64,000 bases of DNA from Globomyces pollinis-pini (lineage: Eukaryota; Chytridiomycota; Chytridiomycetes; Rhizophydiales; Globomycetaceae): contig MU621112.1 in the NCBI GenBank assembly GCA_025399215.1, positions 47,443 through 111,442 on the forward strand, read 5' to 3'. Below, piece by piece: positions 49,924 through 62,353 of this stretch; position 1 is the stretch's first letter; each line of letters opens with the position of its first letter. The notes below the pieces were generated by a model. It saw only the letters and a list, made by a program, of their open reading frames with translations, had not been told where the DNA came from and did no database searches. The translations under genes were made by a program, and so were the position numbers.

Positions 49924-51687
49924 ATGACAAAGCAAGCTAATCCTACCGTTGCTGATAAGAGCGCTGCAGTTCCTCCTGTAACAGAAATGGAAGTTGAAAG
50001 AACTGAAGAATCGATTCAAAAGGGTATTTCTTTTTATTGTAACAAAAGACATACAAAAAACTACAGCTCTCCTTGAAAGAGCAGTGTCTTCATTGGAATC
50101 TAGATTTGCAAATAGAGCACTTAGAGGAACTTCTGATTACCGACATTTGTTAACAGAGAACATCTTGAAATCTTCAATTGAAAATCTCGTACAGGACAAG
50201 TCATTACAATCATTATTGGCATCCTCTATTGGAGTATACTAAACAAAAACTCAAATTTTTAGATTACTGTCGACGCAAATGCATCTGCAAAAACCTTGAC
50301 TCCTGAAATAGAAATTTTTGTTGGGTTCCTGATCACCCAATTCCTATCAGACTCAAAGAAATTTGACAGTGGAATCAAAGTTGCAAAAGACTTAATTGAA
50401 CGAGCAAAAGTATTAAACAGACGAACACTTGATCCTATTGTTGCCAGACTATTCTTTTTCCTTGCACACTTTCATGAAACTAAAGGAAATCTCACAGATA
50501 TTCAACCGTTTGTTATTGACATTGCTCATCCTAGGTTCATTGTCGCTGCGCATCGCACTGCAACATTGCGCCAAGATAACGATACACAGGTATTGTCAAC
50601 ACTCTAATCATAAGGCCACATTGTTGAACATCTTGCTTAGAAATTACTTAAGCCTAAATTTGATCGATCAAGCAGATAAACTCGCAGCAAAGGCAGTATT
50701 TCCTGAAACGGTCGGAAACAATCAACTTGCACGATACATGTATTATTTAGGTAATTACGAAGATTTTAACTGGTACAGGACGAATCAAGGCTATTCAATT
50801 GGTACTGGAGACGATTTTGCCTAATTTGACAGGATTATTCAGCTTCACATCGTCATCTTTTGCAAGCAATTAGAAAAGCACCACAAAGTTCTGCAACTAT
50901 TGGATTTCAACAGACGGTATCTGCATAAGTTGATGATTTATATTTAGGCACACAAACTGTCAATCATTGTTCAATTGTTAATGGGGGAAATCCCGGAACG
51001 GTCATTATTTCGCCAAGAAGATCTCCAATCAGCGCTTGTACCATATCTTCATATTACCCAAGGTTTTTAAATCTTAACCTAATATGCAGCTGTGCGTGAG
51101 GGAGATTTGGGTAAATTCCAAGATTATTTGGTGCGTCATTCTGATGTGTTCCATGCAGATAAAAACATGACTTTAATTTTAAGGTATGCAAACCTTGATT
51201 GACGTATAGACTTCGTCATAATGTCATCAAGGCAGGTGTGCGCCGTATTAGTTTATCGTACTCTCGTATCTCTTTGAAGGATATTTGCCTTAAATTGCAA
51301 TTGGATAGTGAGGAAGACGCTGAATATATTGTAGCAAAGGTATTCATTAAGTTTTTTGCTTAAAACCAGGCTATTCGGGATGGTGTGATAGATGCAACGA
51401 TTGATCATCAGAATGGCTCTATGAAATCCAATGTTTGTTTCGAAGTCTAACAATATTAGGAAATCATTGATATTTACTCTACTACAGAACCTCAGAACGC
51501 ATTTCATGAACGTATCAGTTTCTGTCTCAATCTCCACAATGAATCTGTCCAAGCGATGCGATACCCACATGGTGCCCATAAAAAGGATTTGGCAAAAGCT
51601 GCAGAGCTGCTCGAACAGGAAAGAGAGCTTGTCAAGAATATCCAAGATGGGGAAATGGATGAAGATGATGACATGGGTGATTTCTAA
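49924..51687 (+). CDS. RPN3: 26S proteasome regulatory subunit Rpn3 (PSMD3)
   Basis: PCI subunit of the proteasome lid. Landmarks in order: [148 protein letters not shown] with DICLKL, and a C-terminus ending in acidic DEDDDMGDF. An intron of 25 nt at 50590-50614 joins TQ to ATLLN; about eight others of similar size occur. The start [15 protein letters not shown] is clear. Length is about 460 residues, the usual size. Confidence 0.95.
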
Positions 51688-51955
51688 TGTCGTTAGATAG
51701 TAAAAATAAATAGTTTTTCTATGAGAGTATGATTATGCAAGTCATTGACCGTAAAGTTACAATTCTAAAAGGTTTTCCCACTGAATAGTTTGACCAAACT
51801 GTACAAGAGTGTGATCAAAACGCGTGAGTTCAATCTCTTTCTAATATTTTACCGCACACATCAACATCAACATGAAATTAAAGTTAAACCTACCACTGAT
51901 ATCAGTATATGTTTCGTGTGTATAATTACTATCTATTAACGGATAGGTTGGTGAA

Positions 51956-52399
51956 ATGGCGTTAGTTATATACCATTTTTTAACAACAAAGACTGATGTT
52001 ACACACACTATAGCTATTCTATCTATCATCCAATTTATTGCTGCATTATATATCAGTATTGAATGCACGCTTCGGTTACACTCTGTATATAGGCTGACAC
52101 TGTATATAGTTGTAAAAGTTCTAGTTGCCGCTAATCGGTAGATTCTCACGCTAACGATATTGATGGGGATAACGGCCACCTTATTCTTTTTATACTACTA
52201 CAATCATACTAACCAGATTAGTGATGTATGTTTGGAAAGTGTTTGGTTCTTTTTCATTCAAGTAACTTTTGAGTTTTTAACAATGAAGGTGATTTTACTG
52301 ACTGGAGTGACCAATATTATAGCTAATATGGATACTAACGTGTATTGTTTAATCAGTAAGAACAAAGTCGGTCCTGAAAGTGAAAATATATTGAAATGA
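51956..52399 (+). CDS. Small three-helix membrane protein, unrecognised
   Basis: The ATG at 51956 opens MALVIYHFLTTKTDVTHT. In the genomic frame a TAG breaks a hydrophobic segment; removing a 30-nt intron at 52112-52141 joins YRLTLYIV to ILTLTILMGITATLFF in phase 0 and gives about 137 residues with three predicted membrane segments: near IAILSIIQFIAALYI, ILTLTILMGITATLFF and SVWFFFIQVTFEF. A second possible intron begins at GTGATTTTAC (52289). No family match. It lies between Rpn3 and the glycerol-3-phosphate dehydrogenase gene. It could also be chance hydrophobic coding in AT-rich DNA. Confidence 0.45.
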
Positions 52400-52608
52400 T
52401 TTTTCTTATTCAGTTTTTCATTGCTTGTTTGATTACGCGAATTGAGTGCATTTAATACATCCCTTCTATCTTCCTTTATCATAATCGACTCTACAGACAC
52501 TCTTCAGTTCATTGGATGACTATCGTCATCAAATTATTAATCCACTTGTTTTGCGGTGTTTTTATTTAATTACATCCTGAAACGATTGGGTGACTGTGGC
52601 TTAGATGT

Positions 52609-52616
52609 TATAAAAA
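52609..52616 (+). promoter_or_regulatory. TATA box of the glycerol-3-phosphate dehydrogenase gene
   Basis: TATAAAAA lies 46 bases upstream of the ATG at 52655, at the distance seen for other TATA elements in this window. Confidence 0.5.
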
Positions 52617-52654
52617 CACTGGATTTGAACGTTAGTTTATTTTTCAGTTAAAGT

Positions 52655-53805
52655 ATGTCAAAGGAAAAGGTTGCGATTATTGGATCTGGAAACTGGTAAG
52701 TTGCTATTGATGTCAAGATCTTATTATAGGGGTTCTGCCATAGCTAAAATTGTGGGTCGCAATGTTACCAATTTTCCTGAAATTGATAATGAAGTAATTA
52801 AATTTAATCAACTTATTCATAGGTTCGTATGTGGGTATTTGAAGAAATTTATCAGGGAAAACGATTAACTGAGATCATCAATACTACACATGAAAATGTA
52901 AAGTATCTTCCAAATATTCCATTGCCAAAAAATATTGTTGCTGTCCCAGAATTGTTGAAGGCTGTAGAGGGTGCTACTTTGCTTATATTTGTAGTTCCAC
53001 ATCAATTTGTAAAAGGTTGTTGTGAGCAACTGTACGATCGATTGGAGCCAAATGCCCGTGCCATTTCTTTAATTAAAGGTGTGGATGTGAGTAATGATGG
53101 GTTACAGTTAATATCTGACGTTATTGGAAGTCATCTAAATATCGACGTTAGTGTTTTAATGGGAGCTAATATTGCAAATGGAGTTGCAAAGGATGAATTT
53201 TGTGAATCAACAATTGGTTATAACATTTTAAGTAATGCAGAACAATTTTACAAACTATTTAATACCAAATACTTCCGAATTAGTATGGTAGAAGATGTAG
53301 CTGGAGCTGAATTGTGTGGGGCATTGAAAAATGTAGTCGCCATTGCTGCTGGATTAGTAGATGGGCTAAAATGTGGAGATAATACCAAAGCAGCTATCAT
53401 TCGTCTGGGATTAATGGAGGTATTTTTCAACACAACTGATATTCTCAGATGCGAAAGTTTTGTAAAGCATTTTATGCAGGAGTAAAAGATGAAACGTTTT
53501 TTGAAAGTTGTGGAGTTGCTGATTTAATTACCACTTGTTCTGGTGGCCGTAATAGACGTGTTGCTGAAGCGAGGGTATTAACAGGAAAGTCATTCGAAGT
53601 TTTGGAAAAGGAATTATTAAACGGACAAAAATTGCAAGGTTCCGGTACAAGCAAAGAGTTGCATCAAATTTTAAAAGATAAACATCTCATTCATGAGTGA
53701 GTCCATCATATATTTTCTAATTATTTTAGATATCCTATGTTTACCACTGTTTACCGCATATGTTATGAAGGTTTAAATCCTGCTGCCATTTTGGAAGAAA
53801 TTTAG
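52655..53805 (+). CDS. GPD1: NAD-dependent glycerol-3-phosphate dehydrogenase
   Basis: Reduces dihydroxyacetone phosphate to glycerol 3-phosphate with NADH, feeding glycerolipid synthesis and cytosolic redox balance. [14 protein letters not shown] joins [11 protein letters not shown] across a 34-nt intron to form the GxGxxG dinucleotide site. Further marks are [40 protein letters not shown], and [21 protein letters not shown], which includes the catalytic Lys region. After an intron [10 protein letters not shown] precedes [19 protein letters not shown]. The C-terminus reads [20 protein letters not shown]. Length is about 345 residues. The start has no targeting peptide, so it is cytosolic. 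Confidence 0.95.
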
Positions 53806-53876
53806 AGAATACAATCAGTTTCATTTAATCACTATTCTTAATTAATAAAAGGTTGTTTTTCAACTGTATTTGTTGA

Positions 53877-56800
53877 TTATGGATTAGCTTGTTTATTTGC
53901 TGAAGAATTCTTAATTAGATTCACGTAATCGTGATAGACCTTATGCTTAGAGGAGAGTAACGCAGCCTCCCACAATTGAAACAAGTCTGGGTATAAATTC
54001 AGCACACTAATACAGCAATCAACATCCAACAACATAGTGGCAAGGAGAAGTCCCATTTCAGGAAACTCTCCTTCATTGCAAGCCGCTAAAAACAATCTAA
54101 GATCTAGTCAAAATCTTTGAATCATCTACCTTAACTCTGCTTCACGTCTACTAACTTCTTTCTTGGAACTTTTTGAAGGTGTGACACTCATTTGTGAATG
54201 TCTACGGCGAGCATCAATACTTGGATAACTTGTGTCGATTCGAGGATTATTTACTATTGGTAATTCAGCTAGAATAAGAAGTAAAAAACAATACTTGGAT
54301 ATGGCCAACTAAATTGATCATGAAGTTTCGTAAGAGTTTCCAACCAGTTAACGATTAATAGCTTGGTACTTCGCCTAAGTGGTTTTAACATACAATTGAT
54401 ACCTCTCTTGTTTTAACCAATGTGATATGGCGATGGAAAACATGGATGAAAACTTGAGGAATTCTCGAAATCGTCCCACAAGTACTAACGATCTAGCTTT
54501 ATTCTGAATGAGCGTTTCAAAGAATAACTATAATTAGTGTATTGAGAATTACCATGTTTGATCGCTCTTGGGCAGTTCTATAGTTAAAAAACTAACGTCT
54601 TACAAGCTTTCTCTTGGTGATTGGGGTTGGGTTTTGCCAGTGGGAGTTTCGGCATCTGAACTATTAAAAGCATCAATTTTTACCAAAGATTGAACGCAAA
54701 AATCTGTACAGTTCAGAACCTGTTTCAAAATCATTGCTTTGTAATGATTTATCAAGTAATTGAATTGCCAGCTATTTCCTAACTTAATAGTTTTATGAGT
54801 ACCTGACTACTGACAGACAATGGCTCCAAAGTTTGAATAATAATCAAATATGAGGTGGCAACACCTAATAATCCACAATCAAGCGATTTCTATAAAAATT
54901 ACGGCTTGAATTCTAATGTACTTGATATAAAATTTTCGGATCACCCACAAGGGAAAAAAATCGTGGCCAAAGAGCCATTTCACTCTTTCGCGCGCAGTTT
55001 ACTATTATCTCCAATGATTTGGGAAATTGATTGATAAACTCTACGACAGATACGAGTGCATTATCTATATAATAAGATACATCACCGTATACCTGCTTCT
55101 ATTGATGAGTCTTCCTCCAAAGCGTTATGAAGCATCATCTCTAATGCGTGGTTGAAATAATTCAGGTGTTGATAATACTTTCCAAATGCTAGAGCGCCTT
55201 GAACATTTCTATACATTAACAACGATCAAAGGTGGTATACTTGTGATGCAAAAAGTCGGAGATGATTAAGTGAACAAATAAATGAGTCTAAAAATTGAAC
55301 AAAAAACATTAATACTTTAAGATCCGTGTTGAATTGTGATATAGACAATGCTTTGTTCATTGTAAGCTGTTGCTTGATTCCTACTAGCACTCCCTGGTCA
55401 AGCATTACCACTAACAATTAGTCTGAACTAGCTACTGAAAGGGTAAAAATCTAAGATCATGTTAAAAATTGGCTTATGTGTAGATGTGGAAGAGGTATTA
55501 GCCATTGCAAGTGGTTCAACTAGTATCTTGAATTTTGTTAGTGTCAAAATCATCTAAACCTGTACACCATTTCCATCAAATGCCCAAATGGCTGACGTAA
55601 GGCTGTTCTCCTTATTGTCTTGACTACTGATCCAAAAATGCTCAACCCGAGTTGCCAGAATAGACGCTTTCCATTTTCCATTGTCTTCCCAAATCAGATT
55701 CAATCGCCCATTTTCTAGAATAATAATTGGGCGGTTTTCATATGCGACGTTCATTAAAGGATATCTACAAACTCCCTGGATACATTTCTGGTTAAATTCG
55801 GGGAAGCTTTCCAAGGAAAATTCTTGCCTGAGGATCAGTTGTATCTTGTCGTCTATTATAAATGACACCAAAGTACATACCTTCCATGCAAATAATTTCA
55901 TGTGATTGAATAGTGCCAGCTTTAACGAGAATCAAAAGGAAATCGTCTGAAACATTAATTGACAAAATTTCAGTGAGTAACGTTTTTGAAAATAGTATCA
56001 TTGAATCGTCCAATTTACTCTCACGAGAATATACGCGGATCTAACTTTAATTAATCTAGGTTGACTACCTCATACGAATCGTTATATAGGTTTTCACAAG
56101 AGAGGATTATGTATGATTTATACCAATGCATCCCAGTCACTCTAAATCCATTTTCCTATAATATAAGACATATATACTCAAATTACCTGATGCTCATTCC
56201 CAAATAGTTTCCATTTCCCATTTGCACAGTTGTAGTGTGCAAATCCGTGTTTACCAGCAACTGCAATAAATTGGCCATTGGTAGAAGTACAAATGTGCTA
56301 AAACGATTAGATTTGATGATTACTCTTATTGGCCAATTGACTGTTAAATACATATTTGGAATCTACTGTTCAATAATACCATATATACATGAATAGCACT
56401 CCAATTTAACGGATCCATTCCAACTACTGAATCATCAGCTTGCATTCCATCATAAATGAGTATTTTGTCAGACCCAATCAGAGATATGTTTTTGGAACTT
56501 TGCTGTAATTTTAATGTGTTTTGGAATTACATTGCATTGTGATGATGATATAGAAGATTTTGCAAATCCAATAACGTAAATATCCAATACAATTTCTAAA
56601 AATATGTTAAATTATACATAAAAACCGTTTTGATAAGTGCTTGCTGGTAGTAGAAAAAGATCATGAGTGCCAGGGGCCCAAAACTTCGTTTAGTTAGTAA
56701 CGTGCCATTACAAGGGATTGAACTCCGGTGAAAAATGCTTCTTCTGTATCAGTCAATATTCCATCTCTAAGGGTTAAAAATTATGTTTACGGAGCATCCA

Positions 56801-58061
56801 TAAACGTATCTTCACATATTGTGCTTGTCAATAAACTACCATATACACTCCAGACAGCAAACCCACCATATATCCATGATACTGCTAATGTATAACCATC
56901 TGCTGACCAAGAAAGTGATGTGACTGGACTTAATTTTAAAGGTATGCGTTTGGAGCTCTGTTGACTGATAAACAACTGATGAGAAAGTTTGGCTGTTAAA
57001 TCTTTTAAAGACACTTCATATATAAATGTTATTCCTCTATTATTAGACGTTATAGAAAAAGTTACGTGTTTGTTCCGACTGCCATCAAGGAAAAGCAACT
57101 GTTAAAAGCAACAGTAGATGCTATGGTTTGATCATCAGTGGCCCTGTGAATACAGCATCCTGTCCAAGTAATCTTTGGGTCATTATCAAAAGGCTAAACA
57201 TCAATAATGAGTTTCATACATTCAGCATTTGGATTTTGCGATGACAAAGGTAAACCCAACCTTTGCTTGTGACCAACGCTACTTTCCCAGATTCATTTGA
57301 TTCAACTATTTGCGAAATGCCTTTTGAATGGAATGATTAATTGTTAAAATAAATACCATCAGTAGGGTCAATATAAAAATCCAGTAATTTCAAAAAGGAA
57401 GTCAACTTAACGTTCACTTCTCCATCCCACCCTATAGATAAGAGTGATGGAGGTTCGTTCACAAAAAGTAATAACTCTGATTTCAGAGAGACACCACTAA
57501 AAGTCAATGATCTCAGACATACCAATTAATTATAGAATCAAATTCTAAAGATATGTTAAATCGGAGATAGAATTGTGGTGTTCCTTTAGCTTCTCCTGGA
57601 CCTTTTGCATAATGGTGAGGACTGCTGAATACGAAATCTAACATTGGAGCTGTTTATAAGAAAAACCCAATGAATGAATACCATCTTGCTCTATCACTTG
57701 ATAAAAGTGAACAAATCCTCTGTTTGTCTAAGGTTGAATTAGTGATTTCAAACATACCAAAACTACAATCTGATCCCCATATTGATTCCAAAGTATAGTA
57801 GTATTTAATCCTTCCTGCTTTATGGATTGTTCAGCTCTAGATACTTTTGCTAGTAATATTTGAGGCTACTTTTAAGGATATTTGTTTGAATACTTTGCAA
57901 GACCATAAGAATAATGTATTTGCAGATAAAGTCGCAAACAAAGCTGTTTTAATATGATGAGCGAAAGTAATCAGAGTAGGATTAATAGCATTTGAATTTG
58001 TAATATTTGATTGCAGTTTTCGTTCTGTCAATATCCTGGGTGTTCCAACAGCAATAAGCAT
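53877..58061 (-). CDS. RIC1: RIC1 homologue, subunit of the Ric1-Rgp1 GEF for Rab6/Ypt6
   Basis: WD40-type subunit of the exchange factor that activates Ypt6/Rab6 on the Golgi. The N-terminus MLIAVGTPRILTERKLQSN and FATLSANTLFLWSCKVFKQ match the first blade. Later marks are SLSWSADGYTLAVSWIYGGF joined to AVWSVYGSLL, then GQFIAVAGKHGFAHYNCANG with KWKLFGNEHQ, YPLMNVAYENRPIIILENGR and, near the C-terminus, FPEMGLLLATMLLDVDCCI. At least 15 short introns interrupt the gene and several exons between 54130 and 55550 are only partly resolved. The partner Rgp1 is not in the window. The start is 128 bases from the divergent IDE gene. Confidence 0.82.
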
Positions 58062-58189
58062 AAAAAGTCAAGAAAGGAACAATTTTGAAATTGAAAGAAA
58101 TATCATGGACACTAATCAATCGAATCATTAAAAATATGTTAATCTGAAATATATCGCATTCAATTGTCTCTTTTTCTCTTACCATTGTA

Positions 58190-61181
58190 ATGGTAAATTA
58201 CTTATTATCGCATATACGGAGTTCATCAACCTTTAGACGAATCTCAAATTCATTTCCTTATGTACTGAAAACTCCTCAACTAAAAGATTTACAAACAAGT
58301 AAAATTCAATTGGAAAATGGAATGAATGTTGTCCTGTTGAGTGACCCTCAAACACCAACGTCCGGTGCTGCTTTATCGGTAGAAGCTGGAAGCTGGCACG
58401 ATGGGAAATATAATGGTACTGCTCATTTTTTGGAACATATGCTGTTTCTCGGGACTAAAAAATTTCCAAACGAGAATGATTATGAACGATTCATTTACGA
58501 TTCCAATGGGTCCCTTAATGCGTACACGTCAAATGATCATTCAATGTATTATTTTGATTCTTTAAATCCATCCAAATTATCTGGTGCTTTGGATAGATTT
58601 TCAAGGTTTTTCTATGAACCACTTTTCAATGAATCTTGTGTCTCTAGAGAGATGAATGGTATTAAGGAAAAAATATCTTACACGTAGCTGTCGATGAAGA
58701 ATACCAGAAGAATAAAGAAGTAGACGGATGGAGATTATTGCACGTCAGAAAAGTACGTTTGTTCCTCTAACTTGGATTAGGCACTAGCTCCAAAAGAGCA
58801 CCCGTTCAGTGGTTTCAATACTGGAAATTTGGAAACAATGAAATTGATTAATCGGGACTATTTAAAGAACTGGTAGTATTGTTACCTAACTTTCAGGTTT
58901 ACAACGCATTATTCAGCAGACAAGATGAATTTAGTTATTCACGGAAAAGAATCTCTGGATGAGTTAGAAAGCATGACATTGGCCATGTTTTCTAATGTAC
59001 CAGCTTCAAGATTAGTGGTAAAGAAGTTACACACTCCACTCTTCCAATCGATCAAAGGACAAGTAGTATGGATAGAGCCTGTCAAACAAATTAAGCAGTT
59101 GTCACTCTCTTGGGAGGTACCTGAGGAGTTCTTGGACTTAAACACCAAACCTTTAGTGTTTGCTTCATATATCATTGGTCATGAAGCGAAAAAGTCTCTA
59201 CTATCAAATTTGAAAGATCTCGGATATGCGGAAAGTCTGTCAGCATATCATTCCGTGATAGGGTTAGATAATGTCCTTTTTGAAATAACAATCTCCCTCA
59301 CTGAAAAAGGACTTCAGCATTGGAAACATGTTGTTGAACAAATACATTCTGGTTTAAGGGTTTTATTTCAAACACCATGTCCTAAGGTGAGCAAGCTCAA
59401 AGTAATCTAATTTTAGTATCTATTTGATGAACTTAACATGGTTCAAAAAATGAATTACGAATTTCAACAAAGATCATCTACTGTTGCATTGTCATCTTGT
59501 AGCTCATTAAGGCGTGAGGGAATAGACACTTTCCCATTTCGATCTCTGTTCATACAAGAATTTAAACCCGAATCCCTGGAGTTGTTATACAAGATTCTCG
59601 TGCCAGAAAACTCATTCATCACAGTAATGGGGAAAAATGAAAGTATAGTTTATGATAATGTTGAAAAGTGGATGGGCGCGAGATACACCGTTTTCCCATT
59701 TGAATCCAGTTTGAATTTACGGTCCACTATTGATATCCCTCATCCAAATCCATATATTCCAAAGAATCTCAGTCTATTGAACCATAGTGATACTTTCCAA
59801 GTGCCACAGAAACTAAAAACAGATGCAGGCATATCGTTGTATTACTACCCTGACCATACGTTTCTTATCCCAAAAAGCGACTACATTTTCATTATCAAAA
59901 CTCCAAAAATTGATCCAGAAAATATTGATATGCTGTGTACTGCAGCATTGTATCTAAGGTTTCTAATACTTTCTTATCAACAGATTCGTAACAGAAGAAA
60001 TGAATGAAATCAGTTATTATGCTACCACCGCCGGGTTGTCTTATAACGTTTGGTTAGATAAGAGTTAAGAGAGTTCAATTAACAATTTAGATAATTCTAT
60101 TGGTATATCTGTCAGTGGTTATAGTGAAAAGTCTTTGGTTCTGTTAGAATCTTTATTAGACATTTTAAAATCACCTCGGCTGACTATGGATAACTTTATG
60201 ATATACCGCTCCAGTCAATCTAGACAATACCAAAATAGATCAAAGAATTCTCCTTTGCAACAAGCGTCCGAAACGTATCACAGCCTTATCCTTTCAGATT
60301 ATTTTAAATCTAAGCAACTTTCTATAGCTGTTGAAAAAATTCAGTATGAACACCTGGTTAACTTCTCTGCCTGTCTCTTTGAAAGCTACCTGATAGAGGC
60401 ATTTGTCGGGGGAAATGTTTCAGAGCTAGACGCAGTTACTGCTTGTCAATTAGTAAAAAGTAAATTGAATGGTTCTGTTTGCTCTGAATACGAAATTAAG
60501 AAAACCAATATCATTCCATATCAAGAAGCGTATCGTTGTAAGTCAATCGAGTTGGAAGTTAGTGGCAATGCATTAGTTTGGTCTACTATGGCTGGACCTA
60601 GAACGGATCTTTCCAGATGCAGCTGGGAGTTTTTAGACAAATTGGTTAAAGAACCTTTTTATTCAGAACTGCGCACGAAACAACAAGTGAGTCGAAAATC
60701 TTTTAACAATTTAGACAGGATATTCGGTTTCTTCTGGATCTCTGCAAGTGGATAAACATTTAATTCTTACTGCTCACATACAATCCAGCTTATATGACCC
60801 TAGAGATTTGCTCAGTCGTGTGGAAATGTTTTACGAATCATTCCTGCAAGAGATACACGAATCAAAAGATGTTTTGACTCGATTTGGTATACAGTTAAAC
60901 TATTAACATTAGAGTCAATTAGAGCGTCGACAATTGAAAGGCTGAACAACCCGTTTGACCGTATGAGTTCCAAAAATATGTTTCTCAACTACTTGGCATA
61001 TGAAGAAAATGGAGATTTTGGAATGCTAGAGCGAAGAATCAAGTTAATGGAAAACTACACTATCGAAGATTTAAGATCCTTTGCTGTGGCCGTTCTAGGT
61101 CGACAAAACAAAAGGAGACTCTCTGTCCTTGCCACTGGAAATTCCTCTGAAAATACAAAATATAAATATATAGAAACGTAG
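58190..61181 (+). CDS. M16 metalloprotease, insulin-degrading-enzyme/Ste23 family
   Basis: Zinc peptidase that degrades short peptides in a closed chamber. The zinc site HxxEH is HFLEH at 58424-58438, inside GTAHFLEHMLFLGTKKFPNE. The distal Glu region is AVDEEYQKNKEVDGWRLLHV after an intron. Other marks are GSLNAYTSNDHSMYYFD, PKEHPFSGFNTGNLETM and, in the second half, RTKQQ near 60670. The human enzyme has Cys in the middle of this motif (HFCEH), which gives thiol sensitivity; here it is Leu. The N-terminus MVNYLLSHIRSSSTFRRIS is basic and could be a mitochondrial leader. About seven short introns; about 940 residues. Confidence 0.92.
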
Positions 61182-61220
61182 AGATGATAAAATGAATTGA
61201 ATATATTTCATATACAGTTT

Positions 61221-62135
61221 TTATTTTTCAGTGCTTTGTACAGTGAGAGACACAAAATGTTCAAAAATTAAAGAATCAAGTAAAGAATCAACTTCCTTAT
61301 TACTGATGCTGTAATCTTTGTTAATTGAACTAACCAGTTCTTCAAAGATAAGTTCGTTGAGGATCAAATCCAACTGTTTATCCAGAATCCTCGATTTAGG
61401 TTTACTTGGATATCGCATGAAAACTCTACAGTCCATCTAGATAATTAATGAATTCATATTACTGAATCGCATATTTCCAATATTAATTCTTTTGTCAGTG
61501 AGGATATCGTTTCATTTACACACTTATCGTATTCCATTTCCACAATGATATCAAATATTAGTTCAAAAATAATATCTTCGTCATATAATATATCATCCAT
61601 TAATAGATCAAAAGAGTCTGTGGCCATTTCAGATATCATAAAGTTGTCTATAGATTCATGAATAACCTCCTACAATCAACACTATAACATGAATTACGTC
61701 AAATGTTTCTTTAATCAGTGAACATACCACGTTATCCATTAACTCTATTGCTTGAGCTTCTAACGATTTGGAGTTCCCAGGAAAAGATTCACAAGTAAGT
61801 ATCTTTGGTAAGACAGGTTCCTTTCTGCTTCTGATTTTGTACTTTCGATACGCATTTTGAATCAAACAAGCAGCTTGTGTTTTTGAATCATCTGTGACTT
61901 TGACCTCGAGTGGGTTTACTGGAAGTTTAGGTGAAATACTCGGAATCTGCCAATATGCCAATGAATTTAAAAATATTGGAATAGTATATCCAACAGGAAT
62001 TTGAGGTGGTGGTATGGCTGCATTTATAAGACTTTCTACAGTGTTTTGTAATGGTAATGGATAGACTATTGAAGAATCATTTTTGGATTTGGGAACTTTC
62101 TTGATTGGTTTCAACCTTAATTGATTTAATTGCAT
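61221..62135 (-). CDS. IQ-motif protein with acidic helical tail
   Basis: Three exons. The N-terminus is Pro/Lys-rich (PIKKVPKSKNDSSIVYP). The IQ motif reads AACLIQNAYRKYKIRSRKE, a good calmodulin- or light-chain-binding site. Two introns (about 61655-61678 and 61437-61455) lead to strongly acidic helices such as LLMDDILYDEDIIFELIFDI. The final exon has LDLILNELIFEELVSSINK and SLLDSLIFEHFVSLTV, repeating the pattern of hydrophobic residues every 3-4 positions. Length is about 285 residues. IQ proteins of this composition are common in the axoneme, but no family is recognised. It is convergent with the protease gene, 39 bases apart. Confidence 0.72.
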
Positions 62136-62353
62136 GTTTAAATGTACCTATCCTTTAGCTTTAAGAAGTATGTACCTACTATGTTTGTTTTTCCTCATTC
62201 TTTAGTTAAACGCGATTAGCAGCTTCAGCTAGTGACCATTGAAAATGAACGCACTAAAAATAATGATGGATAGAATTGGATCTGTCAATTGATGGAGTAG
62301 ATAAGAATTTTTTGGTTGGTTTTTTTTACAACTTTCTTACAGTGTATATTTGG

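Noticed and set aside
52112..52141. In-frame TAG inside a hydrophobic segment, suggesting a pseudogene or readthrough
   Set aside because: A 30-nt GT-AG intron in phase 0 removes the stop; size and ends match other introns here.
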